A stretch of 64,000 nt of DNA from Pseudodesulfovibrio tunisiensis (lineage in GTDB: Bacteria; Desulfobacterota; Desulfovibrionia; Desulfovibrionales; Desulfovibrionaceae): NCBI RefSeq assembly GCF_022809775.1, contig NZ_CP094380.1, positions 1,661,001 through 1,725,000 of the forward strand. Reading direction: 5' to 3'. Positions 35,213 to 43,603 of the stretch are shown piece after piece (position 1 is the stretch's first letter; each line of letters opens with the position of its first letter). Made by a program: the position numbers and the translations under genes. The notes beneath the pieces were generated by a model. The model saw only the letters and a list, made by a program, of their open reading frames with translations, ran no database searches and was not told where the DNA came from.

Positions 35213-36379
35213 CTAGCAATCCCTTACATATCGTTCCAGCCTGTCCATGGCTTCGGCAATGTTTTCCATCGAATTCGCATAGGAGAAACGGATGCAGCCT
35301 TCCGCGCCCGGGCCGAAGTCGATGCCGGGCGTGCACCCCACGCGGGCCTTGCGCAGAATGTCATAGGCAAGTTCGAGGGAACTGCCGTTGAAACGTTCGG
35401 CCAGATGTTTCATGTTCACCAGTATGTAGAAGGCTCCGGTCGGATCGTTGGGAATGGCGAACCCCATGCGCTTGAGCCGGTCGAGCATGTAGACCCGGCG
35501 CTGGTTGTAGATGTCCTTCATGCGCGCCACATCGTCCCCGGCCTGTTCGAGCGCGGCCACGCCAGCCCACTGGGCCATGGAGTTGGGCGAGATGAAGAAA
35601 TTCTGACACATGGTCTGAAAGGTTCGCACGAATTCCGGCGGAGCAATGAGATAGCCGAGCCGCCAGCCGGTCATGGCGTAGAGCTTGGAAAACCCGTTCA
35701 GCACGAATGCACGGTCCGTGTATTCGAGGATGGAGTGTTCCGATTCCCCGTAGACCAGACCGTGATAGATTTCATCGGACACGATCCAGAGCCCGTGCTC
35801 CCCGGCAAGATCGGCAATGCCCTGCATGCGTTCGGGTGAGAGCAGGGTCCCGGTGGGATTGGCCGGAGAATTGATCATCACGGCGCGGGTTCGGTCATCC
35901 AGAGCGTCCCGGATGGCGGAAACGCGATACTGATAGGCATCATGCTCGAACACCGGCACCTTGACGGACTCGCCCCCGGCAAAGGTGATGAAGTTGTCGT
36001 AGCAGGCGTAACAGGGATCGGACGTGACCACGGTGTCGCCCTGTTCCAGAATCGCGGAAAAGAGCATGAACATGGCGGGCGAAGTGCCCTGCGTCACGAT
36101 GATGTTGGCCGGGTCCACGGTCACGCCGTAGCGTTTTTCGTAGTCGCGGCTCACGGCCTGACGCAGTTCGAGCAGGCCGAGGCTGTGGGTGTAGTGCGTG
36201 TGTCCCTGATCCATGGCCCGGGACGCGGCCTGCTTGACGCAGTCGGGAGTGTCGAAATCCGGCTCCCCCACTTCCAGATGGATGACATGCTCTCCGGCAC
36301 GCTCCATCTCCTGCGCAGCCTCCAACACCTCCATGACCAGAAACGGGGTCATGGAGCAACAGCGTTTCGATATACCCAT
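35213..36379 (-). CDS. Class I/II PLP-dependent aminotransferase
   Basis: The 388-residue enzyme starts at 36379 (MGISKRCCSMTPFLVMEVLE) behind GAGGG. It has the aspartate aminotransferase fold: HLEVGEPDFDTP (about 37-48), the PLP-ring Tyr in DPCYACYDNF, NSPANPTGTLL with the PLP-contacting Asn near 170, SDEIYHGLVYG near 200 and the PLP Lys in LNGFSKLYAMTGWRLGYL near 232, with the substrate-carboxylate Arg in GCIRFSYANS near 370. The motif order fits the subfamily 1 gamma group, which includes aspartate- and alanine-type transaminases. The substrate is open. A frame extending upstream to 36451 is not used because the family start fits 36379. Confidence 0.87.
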   Translation of the reverse strand: MGISKRCCSMTPFLVMEVLEAAQEMERAGEHVIHLEVGEPDFDTPDCVKQAASRAMDQGHTHYTHSLGLLELRQAVSRDYEKRYGVTVDPANIIVTQGTSPAMFMLFSAILEQGDTVVTSDPCYACYDNFITFAGGESVKVPVFEHDAYQYRVSAIRDALDDRTRAVMINSPANPTGTLLSPERMQGIADLAGEHGLWIVSDEIYHGLVYGESEHSILEYTDRAFVLNGFSKLYAMTGWRLGYLIAPPEFVRTFQTMCQNFFISPNSMAQWAGVAALEQAGDDVARMKDIYNQRRVYMLDRLKRMGFAIPNDPTGAFYILVNMKHLAERFNGSSLELAYDILRKARVGCTPGIDFGPGAEGCIRFSYANSMENIAEAMDRLERYVRDC

Positions 36380-36458
36380 ATTCCCTCTCCCCAGAATATG
36401 AATAAAGCCCTGCCGCGCGACGGGTACGCACGGCAGGGCTGCATGGTTCAATAGCAGG

Positions 36459-36892
36459 TTACGCTACTTCCACAACAGCGATATCGAAGACCAGGGTCTT
36501 GCCTGCGAGCGGATGGTTGCCGTCCAGAGTCACGGACTCGTCATTGAAATCCGTGATGCGGACGTAGGCGGCGCCGCCTTCCTCGGTGCGAACTTCCAGC
36601 ATCATGCCTTCCTGCACTTCAATGTCCGAAGGCAGCTGTTCGCGGCGAACCTGGAAAACCAGTTCCGAGTTGGGGTCGCCGTAGCCCTCTGCGGGCGGAA
36701 TCTCCACGGTCACGGAATCACCGGCGGGCTCTTGCCGATGACGGCCTTTTCGAATCCGGCGATGACCATGCCGTCACCAAGCCGGAACTCCAGAGGATCG
36801 CGTCCTTCGCTGGAATCGAACTGGGAACCGTCATCCTTGAGGGTGCCCGTGTAATGAACCTTGACCGTGCTGCCTTTTGTGGCTGGACCCAT
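36459..36892 (-). pseudogene. FKBP-type (SlyD-like) peptidyl-prolyl isomerase, single-base frameshift
   Basis: Two overlapping frames together form one normal protein of about 143 residues. Codons from 36892 give the FKBP start ([19 protein letters not shown], then [20 protein letters not shown] and IGKSP) and then run into a TGA at 36710. The remainder ([15 protein letters not shown], the inserted-in-flap domain and ITDFNDESVTLDGNHPLAG) continues in the -1 frame to 36459. The join lies near 36722-36726 in AGAGCCCGCCGG, where one base seems to be missing. SlyD-like enzymes are cytoplasmic folding helpers and metal-binding chaperones. This may be a real mutation or a sequencing error. Confidence 0.85.
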
Positions 36893-36971
36893 AATGTCTC
36901 CTTGCTGGTTATACGAAAATGCAATTACCGGATGCTACCTGAATCGGCAGCAAATGCAAACCGGCGCCGTT

Positions 36972-37961
36972 CTAGTCCTCGAATCCGATGATCTCCCGGA
37001 CCTCTTCAAGAGTCCTGGAGGCAACGGCGCGGGCCTTGGCATTGCCGGCGTGCAGGATGTCGGCCACGTCCTGATCCGAACACCTGGCACGGCGTTCCTG
37101 CATGGGGCCGAGAAAACGGTCGAGGGACTCCATGAGCACCTTCTTGCAATCCACGCATCCCCAACTGGCGTTGCGGCAGCCTTCCTCGATCTCGGGCAGG
37201 CGCGCGGGATCGGTGAGCAGCTTGTGATACGGGAACAGGTTGCAGATCCCGGGATCGCCCGGATCGGACTTGCGCAGCCGGTTCTTGTCCGTGAGCATGC
37301 CGCGCACCTTGGGCATGATCTCGTCAATGGACTCGGACAGCATGATGGAGTTGCCGTAGCTCTTGGACATCTTGCGTCCGTCCAGACCGGGCAGCTTGGC
37401 CTCGGCCGTGAGCATGTCCTGAATCTCCGGGAAATATTCACAGTCGTACAGATGATTGAAACGACGCGCGATCTCGCGGGTCAGTTCCAGATGCGGAAGC
37501 TGATCCTTGCCCACGGGCACGGCATAGGGACGATACATGATGATATCCCCGGCCATGAGCACGGGATACCCCAGAAAGCCGTGGGTATTCAGGTCTTTCT
37601 GCGTCAGCTCCTGGCGCTGTTCCTTGAAGGTGGGATTGCGTTCCAGCCAGCCCAGAGGAGTGATCATGGACAGGAGCAGATACAGTTCGGCATGCTCCTT
37701 GATCTTGGACTGCTGGAAGATCACGCACTTTTCCGGGTCCAGCCCCGCGGCGATCCAGTCCTTGACCAGACCGGGAACAAACCCCTTGATGCGGTTGGGA
37801 TTCGTGTACTCGCTGGTCATGGCGTGCCAGTCGGCCACGAAAAAGAAACAGTCCTTTTCCTCCTGGAGTTTGACCCAGTTGGCAATGACGCCGAAATAAT
37901 GTCCGAGATGAAGGGGACCGGTAGGCCGCATTCCGGAAACGATGCGTTTGTTTTCGCTCAT
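36972..37961 (-). CDS. trpS: Tryptophanyl-tRNA synthetase
   Basis: The 329-residue class I synthetase starts at 37961. It shows the HIGH-type motif as PTGPLHLGHYFG (about residues 13-24), the KMSKS loop exactly as GRKMSKSYGN (about 195), and family blocks DWHAMTS, PVLMAGDIIMYRP and VPVGKDQLPHLELTRE. It charges tRNA-Trp in the cytoplasm. It lies 20 bases downstream of the M50 protease gene on the same strand, an arrangement suggesting one transcript. Confidence 0.95.
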   Translation of the reverse strand: MSENKRIVSGMRPTGPLHLGHYFGVIANWVKLQEEKDCFFFVADWHAMTSEYTNPNRIKGFVPGLVKDWIAAGLDPEKCVIFQQSKIKEHAELYLLLSMITPLGWLERNPTFKEQRQELTQKDLNTHGFLGYPVLMAGDIIMYRPYAVPVGKDQLPHLELTREIARRFNHLYDCEYFPEIQDMLTAEAKLPGLDGRKMSKSYGNSIMLSESIDEIMPKVRGMLTDKNRLRKSDPGDPGICNLFPYHKLLTDPARLPEIEEGCRNASWGCVDCKKVLMESLDRFLGPMQERRARCSDQDVADILHAGNAKARAVASRTLEEVREIIGFED

Positions 37962-37981
37962 GGCAGTGTCTTGTGTTTCGG

Positions 37982-38644
37982 TTACAGCGGAACGCCCAGA
38001 AAACGGATCAGGGCGTAGACAACGGGAAGAATGGCCTGACCGACGAGGCTGAAGTTCAGCAGGTCGCCGAGCAGGATGATGCCGATCAGGATGATGAAAC
38101 CGTACCTGCCGAGAGACAGATACTTGTACGCCAGCCTGGGCGGCAGAAAGTACGCCAGTATGTTGCTGCCGTCCAGCGGAGGCAGAGGCAGCAGGTTGAA
38201 CACGCCCAGAATCAGGTTCACGAAGACCCCGGCCTGGGCAATGAGATAGGCGGGAACGATGATCTTTTCCGCGATCCCACCCGGCGCGGGCATGTCCAGA
38301 AGCAGGAGGCAGTGCACCACGAGCGCGAACAGGGCCGCGAGCAGAAAGTTCGCGCCCGGCCCGGCCAGTGCCACCAGCATCATGCCCTTGCGGGGATTGC
38401 GGAAATAGCGGGCGTCCACGGGCACGGGTTTGGCCCATCCGAATCGGGCCACGAAAAACACGATGGTACCGATGAGGTCCAGATGCCTGAACGGATTCAG
38501 GGTGAGCCGTCCGGCATTTTTCGCAGTGGGATCGCCCAGCATGTGGGCGACGTAGCCGTGGGCAGCCTCGTGAAAGCTCAGGGCCAGCAGCAGCGGAATC
38601 GCCATGACGCTGACTTCCTGCATGAATCGGGCAATATCGAACAT
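37982..38644 (-). CDS. Site-2-protease-type M50 family zinc metalloprotease
   Basis: The 220-residue integral membrane protein has the zinc motif HEAAH in ALSFHEAAHGYVAHMLGD (about residues 20-37) and the second metal ligand in LPLPPLDGSNIL (LDG motif near 155). It has four or five hydrophobic segments. The short length and FRHLDLIGT segment match the stand-alone M50B (YwhC-like) group without PDZ domain, which cleaves membrane-embedded substrates. The start at 38644 (MFDIARFMQE) is chosen by family length; an upstream frame to 38722 adds an unlikely sequence. No anti-sigma factor gene is adjacent. Confidence 0.85.
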   Translation of the reverse strand: MFDIARFMQEVSVMAIPLLLALSFHEAAHGYVAHMLGDPTAKNAGRLTLNPFRHLDLIGTIVFFVARFGWAKPVPVDARYFRNPRKGMMLVALAGPGANFLLAALFALVVHCLLLLDMPAPGGIAEKIIVPAYLIAQAGVFVNLILGVFNLLPLPPLDGSNILAYFLPPRLAYKYLSLGRYGFIILIGIILLGDLLNFSLVGQAILPVVYALIRFLGVPL

Positions 38645-38718
38645 GGAGTTGCGGCTACCATGGAAGCCGAGTCCGGGGCAAGCGGAATATGACTCGCACC
38701 CCGCCGGAAGTGCGAAGA

Positions 38719-39501
38719 TCAATAGCGGGAAAGAATCTGTTCGTGCACGCTTGTCCCGTCCTCTCCCGGCTTTTTCATGTCGTCCAGAATCCGCTGCAAC
38801 CGAGCTATGAGCGCATCGTCCGTGCCGACATGGAACGCCAGGTGAAAATCCAGAAGAGCAAAGGGAAAAACCAGTTCGAAATCCTCGCTGCCATATCCCA
38901 GCCGTTCCATTTCATGAAAGGAGGATCGCATGTCCGAAGCCAGCAGATCGATGCGTTCCCGATTCAGCATGCGAATCAGGCTTTCCTGCGAGTTGACGCT
39001 GAAGATGGAATCCGGCGAAACGCCCCGCACCAGAAGCCTTTCGCGGGCCGCGCTTCCCCGGACAATGCCGATGGACATCCCCCTCACATCCTCGGGAAGC
39101 TTCCTGATGTGGAAATTGCGCTTGCGAAGAGCGATCAGTCCGCCCCGATTCGAACAGACCGGGCCGACCCATTTGAAACGTTTCTCCCGTTCCGGGGTTC
39201 TGGCCACGCAAATGGCCACGGAACCGGGACGGGTTTCGATATTCTGCAATACGCGAGCCCAGGGCTCGAAACGGATATCCTCGGGGGCAACCGCCATTCC
39301 CGCACGCAGAAACAGCTCCAGAACCACGTCCACGGCAACGCCTCTGGTCTGCCCGCCCTCCACATAGCTGTACGGAGGCAGTTGCTCCGCAAAAAGGAAG
39401 AATCCGTCGTCTTTGGCCCGAAGGCTTTGCGGTGCGGCCAGCAGAAGGAAAACGGCAATTCCGGCGAGAATGAATATCAAACGGAGGGATGTCTGCCTCA
39501 T
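38719..39501 (-). CDS. Periplasmic solute-binding protein, family 3 type
   Basis: The 260-residue protein has a signal peptide (MRQTSLRLIFILAGIAVFLL, cleavage after SLRA near 29) and the layout of extracellular family 3 solute-binding proteins: FAEQLPPYSYVEGGQTRGVA near 38-57, ICVARTPEREKRFKWVGPV near 98-116 and a hinge region with VRGSAARERLL. In this bacterial group such stand-alone proteins occur without permease genes and may act as sensors. No transporter gene is adjacent; a receiver gene lies upstream on the same strand about 90 bases away, separated by a hairpin. The ligand is unknown, amino acids being the usual one. Confidence 0.8.
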   Translation of the reverse strand: MRQTSLRLIFILAGIAVFLLLAAPQSLRAKDDGFFLFAEQLPPYSYVEGGQTRGVAVDVVLELFLRAGMAVAPEDIRFEPWARVLQNIETRPGSVAICVARTPEREKRFKWVGPVCSNRGGLIALRKRNFHIRKLPEDVRGMSIGIVRGSAARERLLVRGVSPDSIFSVNSQESLIRMLNRERIDLLASDMRSSFHEMERLGYGSEDFELVFPFALLDFHLAFHVGTDDALIARLQRILDDMKKPGEDGTSVHEQILSRY

Positions 39502-39530
39502 TGTACCCGGCCTGGTTGATCAAAAAGCGA

Positions 39531-39562
39531 GGCGCTTCCTCCAACAGCAGGAAGGAAGCGCC
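39531..39562 (-). terminator. Likely terminator after the receiver gene
   Basis: GGCGCTTCCT pairs with AGGAAGCGCC and on the minus strand is followed by TCGCTTTTT. It separates the receiver gene from the solute-binding protein gene. Confidence 0.6.
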
Positions 39563-39592
39563 GTTTCGAAAGGGAAAGGAAAAGCTGTCCGC

Positions 39593-39964
39593 CTACATCC
39601 CCACTTTGTTCAGCGCCATCCTGACCTTGTCCTTGAGTTCGGTCAGGTCCACTGATTTGACCACGTAATAGTCTGCGGCAATGGACTTCAGATCGTGCTG
39701 AAACGAATCGTAGGCCGTGGAAAGAATGACGGGAATGGTCTGATCCTCGGACCGGATTTCCTGAAGCAGGTCCAACCCGGAACGATTGACGCCCAACTTG
39801 ATGTCGAGGATGACGATGGTCGGTTTTTCGCGGCCGATCACGTCCAGAATGTCCTCTTCGCCGTCCGAAGTGGCTATGGTATAGCCTTCCGCCTCCAGTT
39901 CTTCCCGGTACAGCATGCGGATGTGTTTTTCGTCATCGACCACGAGAATCTTCGGCTGGCTCAT
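39593..39964 (-). CDS. Single-domain response regulator
   Basis: The 123-residue receiver begins at 39964 behind AGGAGG. It has KILVVDDEKHIRMLY (acidic pair near 11-12), the phospho-acceptor Asp in IVILDIKLGVNRSGLD (about residue 55), the Ser/Thr in VILSTAYDSF and the Lys in YYVVKSVDL. It has no output domain and must act through partner proteins. No kinase gene is directly adjacent. An open frame to 40015 on the same strand is upstream leader. Confidence 0.88.
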   Translation of the reverse strand: MSQPKILVVDDEKHIRMLYREELEAEGYTIATSDGEEDILDVIGREKPTIVILDIKLGVNRSGLDLLQEIRSEDQTIPVILSTAYDSFQHDLKSIAADYYVVKSVDLTELKDKVRMALNKVGM

Positions 39965-40193
39965 GCGAACCTCCTTGAAATTTAGCCTTGGTGTCACTGT
40001 ACAGGATAATTTCAAGCAGGGTCAATACGAGCTTGCCGATTTCCGGGAAAATCTAACCCTGCCCCCTGGGAACCGCGCTCCTGCGGGATTCCCTGCCTTC
40101 ATGGTCTTGAATATTGCCCGGGCTCCGGGTAGGGTCCGCGCATCACGGCGTCCGGTCATCAGATCGTCCAGACGCCCAAGGAGGATATTCGAC

Positions 40194-40391
40194 ATGATTC
40201 AGGTTCAGCTTGAACCCGAAGGCCGTCTGGTCGAGCTCAGCGGAACGAAAACCGTGCTCGGCATGCTCAACAGGCTCAGCCTTCGCCCCACCATGGCCAT
40301 TGTTGTCCGGGACGGCAAACTGCTCACCCCGGACCGCCGACTCTACAACGGCGATGCGCTTCTCGTGCGCAAAGTCACATCCGCAGGCTAG
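40194..40391 (+). CDS. ThiS/MoaD-like small sulfur-carrier protein (TtuB-like)
   Basis: The 65-residue protein starts behind AAGGAGG. It has the ubiquitin-like pattern of ThiS and MoaD: IQVQLEPEGRLVELSG, a central TVLGMLNRLSLRP helix, AIVVRDGKLLTPDRRL and DALLVRKVTSAG. The last residues are Ser-Ala-Gly instead of the usual Gly-Gly. It stands 11 bases before a TtuA-like thiolase gene, so it is likely the sulfur donor for tRNA 2-thiolation, activated at its C-terminal Gly by an unlinked E1-like enzyme. The family assignment rests on length, pattern and neighbour. Confidence 0.75.
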   Translation: MIQVQLEPEGRLVELSGTKTVLGMLNRLSLRPTMAIVVRDGKLLTPDRRLYNGDALLVRKVTSAG

Positions 40392-40402
40392 GAGGTTTCG
40401 CC

Positions 40403-41332
40403 ATGAAATGCAGCCGCTGCAAGGCTCCGGCAGCCGTGGCCCTTCCCAGCCACCATTCCGGTTTCTGCGAGGAATGCTTCCAGATATTCTTCACCAGACA
40501 GGTGGAAACCGCCATTCGCCGACAGAAGATGTTCACCCGGGACGAACGCATTCTGGTCGCGCTTTCCGGGGGCAAGGATTCCCTGACCCTGATGCTGGAA
40601 CTCCACCTTCAGGGATACGACGTCACGGGCCTGCACATTGATCTGGGCATTCCGAATTCCTCGGAAAAGGCCCGCAAAAAGGTGCAGGATTTCTGTGATC
40701 TGCACGGTCTTCAGCTTCAGGTGCTGGAAATGGAAAAGGAAGGACTGCCCATCCCGGACGTAAAAAAATACGTGAATCGTCCGGTCTGTGCGGTGTGTGG
40801 CAAGATCAAGCGCCACCACTTCAACCGCGTGGCGCGCGAGGGCGGATTCGACGCCCTTGCCACGGGCCACAATCTGGATGACGAGGTGGCCCGACTGTTC
40901 GCCAACACCCTGCGCTGGGACAACGCATACCTTTCGGATCAGGGACCGGTGCTCCCGGCCTCGGACGGATTCGTGCGCAAGGTCAAGCCGCTCTATCGCC
41001 TCAGCGAGTTCGAGACCGCGAACTACGCTTTCATAAAAGGCATTGAAATTCATTCCGATCCATGCCCATATTCCTCGGGCGCCAGCTTCACGTCCCACAA
41101 GGAAATCTGGGGCGAACTGGAACACCGCAGCCCGGGCAGCAAGTTTCAATTCTACGACGGATTCCTGAAACGGGGCAAACCCGCATTCGCCATGATGGAA
41201 CACGAAAACGGACCGGAACTGCTGCCATGCCGGGAGTGCGGCTCCCCCACCAGCGCGGAAGGACTGTGCGGAGTCTGTCGCATCAGGCACTCGGTACAGG
41301 AAAACAAGGCCAAGGCCGAACAACAGGGGTGA
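40403..41332 (+). CDS. ttuA: TtuA/TtcA-family tRNA 2-thiolation enzyme
   Basis: The 309-residue protein has the layout of TtuA: an N-terminal zinc finger (MKCSRCKAP and FCEECF), the PP-loop ATP-binding motif ALSGGKDSLTLM (about residues 54-65), CAVCGKIKRHHFN near 131-143 and a third Cys in DPCPYSSGAS near 222, which together can hold a 4Fe-4S cluster, LATGHNLDDEVA, and a C-terminal zinc finger (CRECGSP and CGVCRI). It adenylates the uridine 2-oxygen and swaps it for sulfur. In Thermus the product is s2T54 with TtuB as donor; which tRNA position is modified here is unknown. The carrier gene directly upstream supports the TtuA branch rather than TtcA. Confidence 0.82.
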   Translation: MKCSRCKAPAAVALPSHHSGFCEECFQIFFTRQVETAIRRQKMFTRDERILVALSGGKDSLTLMLELHLQGYDVTGLHIDLGIPNSSEKARKKVQDFCDLHGLQLQVLEMEKEGLPIPDVKKYVNRPVCAVCGKIKRHHFNRVAREGGFDALATGHNLDDEVARLFANTLRWDNAYLSDQGPVLPASDGFVRKVKPLYRLSEFETANYAFIKGIEIHSDPCPYSSGASFTSHKEIWGELEHRSPGSKFQFYDGFLKRGKPAFAMMEHENGPELLPCRECGSPTSAEGLCGVCRIRHSVQENKAKAEQQG

Positions 41333-41339
41333 CCAAGCA

Positions 41340-42359
41340 ATGAGCCGACCGGGAATTTCCGTGACCATGCCCTGCTACAATTGCGGGGAAACCGTGGCCC
41401 GGGCTCTCGATTCCCTGCTGGCCCAGACGCGCACCGACTTCGAGATACTCGCCGCAAACGACGGCTCCACTGACAATACCGCGGGAATCCTTGCCGAATA
41501 TGCATGCCGGGATTCCCGCGTTCGCGTTCTTTCGCTGGAGCACGGCGGGGTCATCCACGCGGCCAACGCCGCAATCCGCGCAAGTCGAGGCCGATACGTG
41601 GCACGCATGGACGCGGATGATGAAGCCCTGCCCGAACGACTGGCCGAACAGGCCGCACTGCTGGATTCCCGGCCCGACATCGGTCTGGCCGGATGCCTTG
41701 TCCGCTTCGGTGGAGACCGGCAGAAATGCGCCGGATACGCCCACTACGTGGACTGGACCAATACCCTTCTCGACCACGAAGCCATCAGCCTGAACCGATT
41801 CGTGGAATTTCCCGTACCCAATCCGTCCATCATGTTCCGCCGCGAATGTCTGGAGCAATACGGTCCTTACAGGGATGGCGATTTTCCCGAGGACTACGAG
41901 CTGTTCCTGCGCTGGCTGGATCAGGGGGTACGCATGGCCAAGGCGAACCGGGAACTCATGATCTGGAACGATCCGCCCACCCGGCTGTCACGCAACCATC
42001 CCCGCTACGACGTAAACGCCTTCTACCGGGTCAAGGCCGAATATCTGGCCCGCTGGCTGGAACGCAACAACGCGCATCATCCGGGCGTCCACATCCTCGG
42101 CTCGGGCCGGACCGCCAGAAAACGTGCGGAAATGCTGCTTGATCACGGCATTCGCATCGTCGGACTCTATGACATCGATCCACGCAAGATAGGCAAAGTG
42201 GTTCACGGCATCCGGGTCCGTCATCGCAACGACATGCCCGCGCCGGGCTCCGCCTTCTTCCTTTCCTATGTCGGCTCCCGAGGCGCGCGCCGGGAAATCG
42301 TCGACTTTCTCGAATCCATGGGCCATATCCCGGGCCGCGACTTTCTGGCTGTTGCGTAG
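41340..42359 (+). CDS. Family 2 glycosyltransferase with C-terminal Rossmann-like domain
   Basis: The 339-residue protein begins 7 bases after ttuA. Residues 1-225 form a GT-A domain: ISVTMPCYNCGETVARALDS, ILAANDGSTDNT and the metal-binding ARMDADDEALPERL near 85, followed by FPEDYELFLRWL (acceptor base region). Residues 245-335 look like a separate nucleotide-binding unit (VHILGSGRTARKRAEMLLDH, then IVGLYDIDPRKIG), similar to the sugar-dehydratase-like or CoA-binding Rossmann fold. A glycosyltransferase joined to such a domain is uncommon. Donor and acceptor are unknown. It ends just before a structured repeat element. Confidence 0.8.
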   Translation: MSRPGISVTMPCYNCGETVARALDSLLAQTRTDFEILAANDGSTDNTAGILAEYACRDSRVRVLSLEHGGVIHAANAAIRASRGRYVARMDADDEALPERLAEQAALLDSRPDIGLAGCLVRFGGDRQKCAGYAHYVDWTNTLLDHEAISLNRFVEFPVPNPSIMFRRECLEQYGPYRDGDFPEDYELFLRWLDQGVRMAKANRELMIWNDPPTRLSRNHPRYDVNAFYRVKAEYLARWLERNNAHHPGVHILGSGRTARKRAEMLLDHGIRIVGLYDIDPRKIGKVVHGIRVRHRNDMPAPGSAFFLSYVGSRGARREIVDFLESMGHIPGRDFLAVA

Positions 42360-42447
42360 CAGGGCCTTCGGCGACTCGACCTTTTGAAAAAAAGGAAACT
42401 TTTTTTGTGAAACCTCCCCGTTTCGGACCTTTTGCAATTTCCGAAAC

Positions 42448-42525
42448 AGAGTGGGAATCCAAGGGGCCTTGCTCCTTGGCGGGTCCGGGCAGCGCCCGGG
42501 CCCCCCGGGAGGGTCGCCGAAGGCA
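42448..42525 (-). repeat. 3'-end structured element, copy 2
   Basis: On the minus strand, right after the stress-protein stop, the sequence reads TGCCTTCGGCGACCCTCCCG, then the hairpin CCGGGC-GCT-GCCCGG and CCAAGG-..-CCTTGG, ending GGATTCCCAC. The order matches the copy at 35129-35212, while the stem bases differ in a paired way. Confidence 0.75.
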
Positions 42526-43419
42526 TTACTGACAGGACAAGGCCCGGTAATTGACGATGAGCACCGGGCACCCCGGTGACAGGGCAACCTGAATCACTGT
42601 GGACCCGATCAAGGCCTTCTGGGATTCCCTGGTGCCGGAATGCTGCGCCATGACGATGAGGTCCGCGTTCTGCCAGCGGGCGTACTTGATGACCTCGGTG
42701 TAGGGAATGCCTTCCCAGCATTCGAGGGAATGGTCGATCCCCTTGAGCAGCCCGGAATATCTGCTTTCCATGCGATCCTTTGCGGACTGGATGAAACTGT
42801 GCATGTCCTGAAGATAGTACTTGGGGTTGGGATAGCTCAGCCCCACGTCCAGAACATGGAAAAGCGAAAGATGCGCATTTTCGGCCCGGGCCAGGTCGCA
42901 AGCATATCGCAGAGCGGTTTCCGACGGCGTGGCAAAATCCGTGGCCACCACGATGCGTTCCAGCCGTCCGCTGATCTGCGGAGCCGGGTCCGTGACCACA
43001 AGCACCGGGCAGAAGACGTTGGAGCAGACCTTGCGAATGGTGGTGTTGGCCATGCCGAGCATGCGCCCGGACTCGCAGGTATCGCAGACATGCTCGCCCA
43101 TGACGATGAGATCGAATCCCTGCTTGTGCACGACCTTGAGCATGGCCTCATGCGCGGTTTCCGTGGTCACCTGAATGGAATGGTCCCCTATGCCCTCCAG
43201 CTCCTCGGCATAGAACTCGCGAATGCGCTCCTCTGTTCCCTTGAGCAGCTCCTGCTCCGGGACAAGATCGCGCACTGCGCCCCAGGAATTCCTTTCCAGA
43301 GTCAGGGCGTGAAACAGAACAAGCTCGGAACCGTGCTTGCGTGCCAGATCGAAAGCGGCCTTGGGCGCAGCCTGCTTCTTCACGTTCGGGCTCGTGGCCA
43401 AGAGAATCTTGCGGAACAC
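42526..43419 (-). CDS. Tandem-domain universal stress protein (UspA family)
   Basis: The 297-residue protein consists of two Usp domains. I chose the GTG at 43419 because AGGAGG lies seven bases upstream and the product begins in the usual way (FRKILLATSPN). Domain 1 (1-145) contains LIVMGEHV and VCSNVFCPVLVV; domain 2 (155-297) contains IVVATDFATPSETALRYA, DLIVMAQHSG and IGSTVIQVALSPGCPVLIV, close to the ATP-binding pattern. Such proteins respond to stress and starvation and often bind ATP. A longer open frame to 44166 runs through a 123-bp repeat array and is not believed to be translated. Confidence 0.88.
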   Translation of the reverse strand: MFRKILLATSPNVKKQAAPKAAFDLARKHGSELVLFHALTLERNSWGAVRDLVPEQELLKGTEERIREFYAEELEGIGDHSIQVTTETAHEAMLKVVHKQGFDLIVMGEHVCDTCESGRMLGMANTTIRKVCSNVFCPVLVVTDPAPQISGRLERIVVATDFATPSETALRYACDLARAENAHLSLFHVLDVGLSYPNPKYYLQDMHSFIQSAKDRMESRYSGLLKGIDHSLECWEGIPYTEVIKYARWQNADLIVMAQHSGTRESQKALIGSTVIQVALSPGCPVLIVNYRALSCQ

Positions 43420-43603
43420 GGCATCCTCCTTGTTGCTCGTCGAAACCGGACAGGCGACCCTCCCCGCCTGAACAGGGTATTCCACGATTCCCTTATCCCA
43501 TGAGCGCAATGCCCGGGCAAGTATAATTGAAATTTCCCGAAAGCTTCCCACGCAAACTTCGTCCAACCCAATGCTCCCGAACAATCCACGGGAATGAAAC
43601 GGA

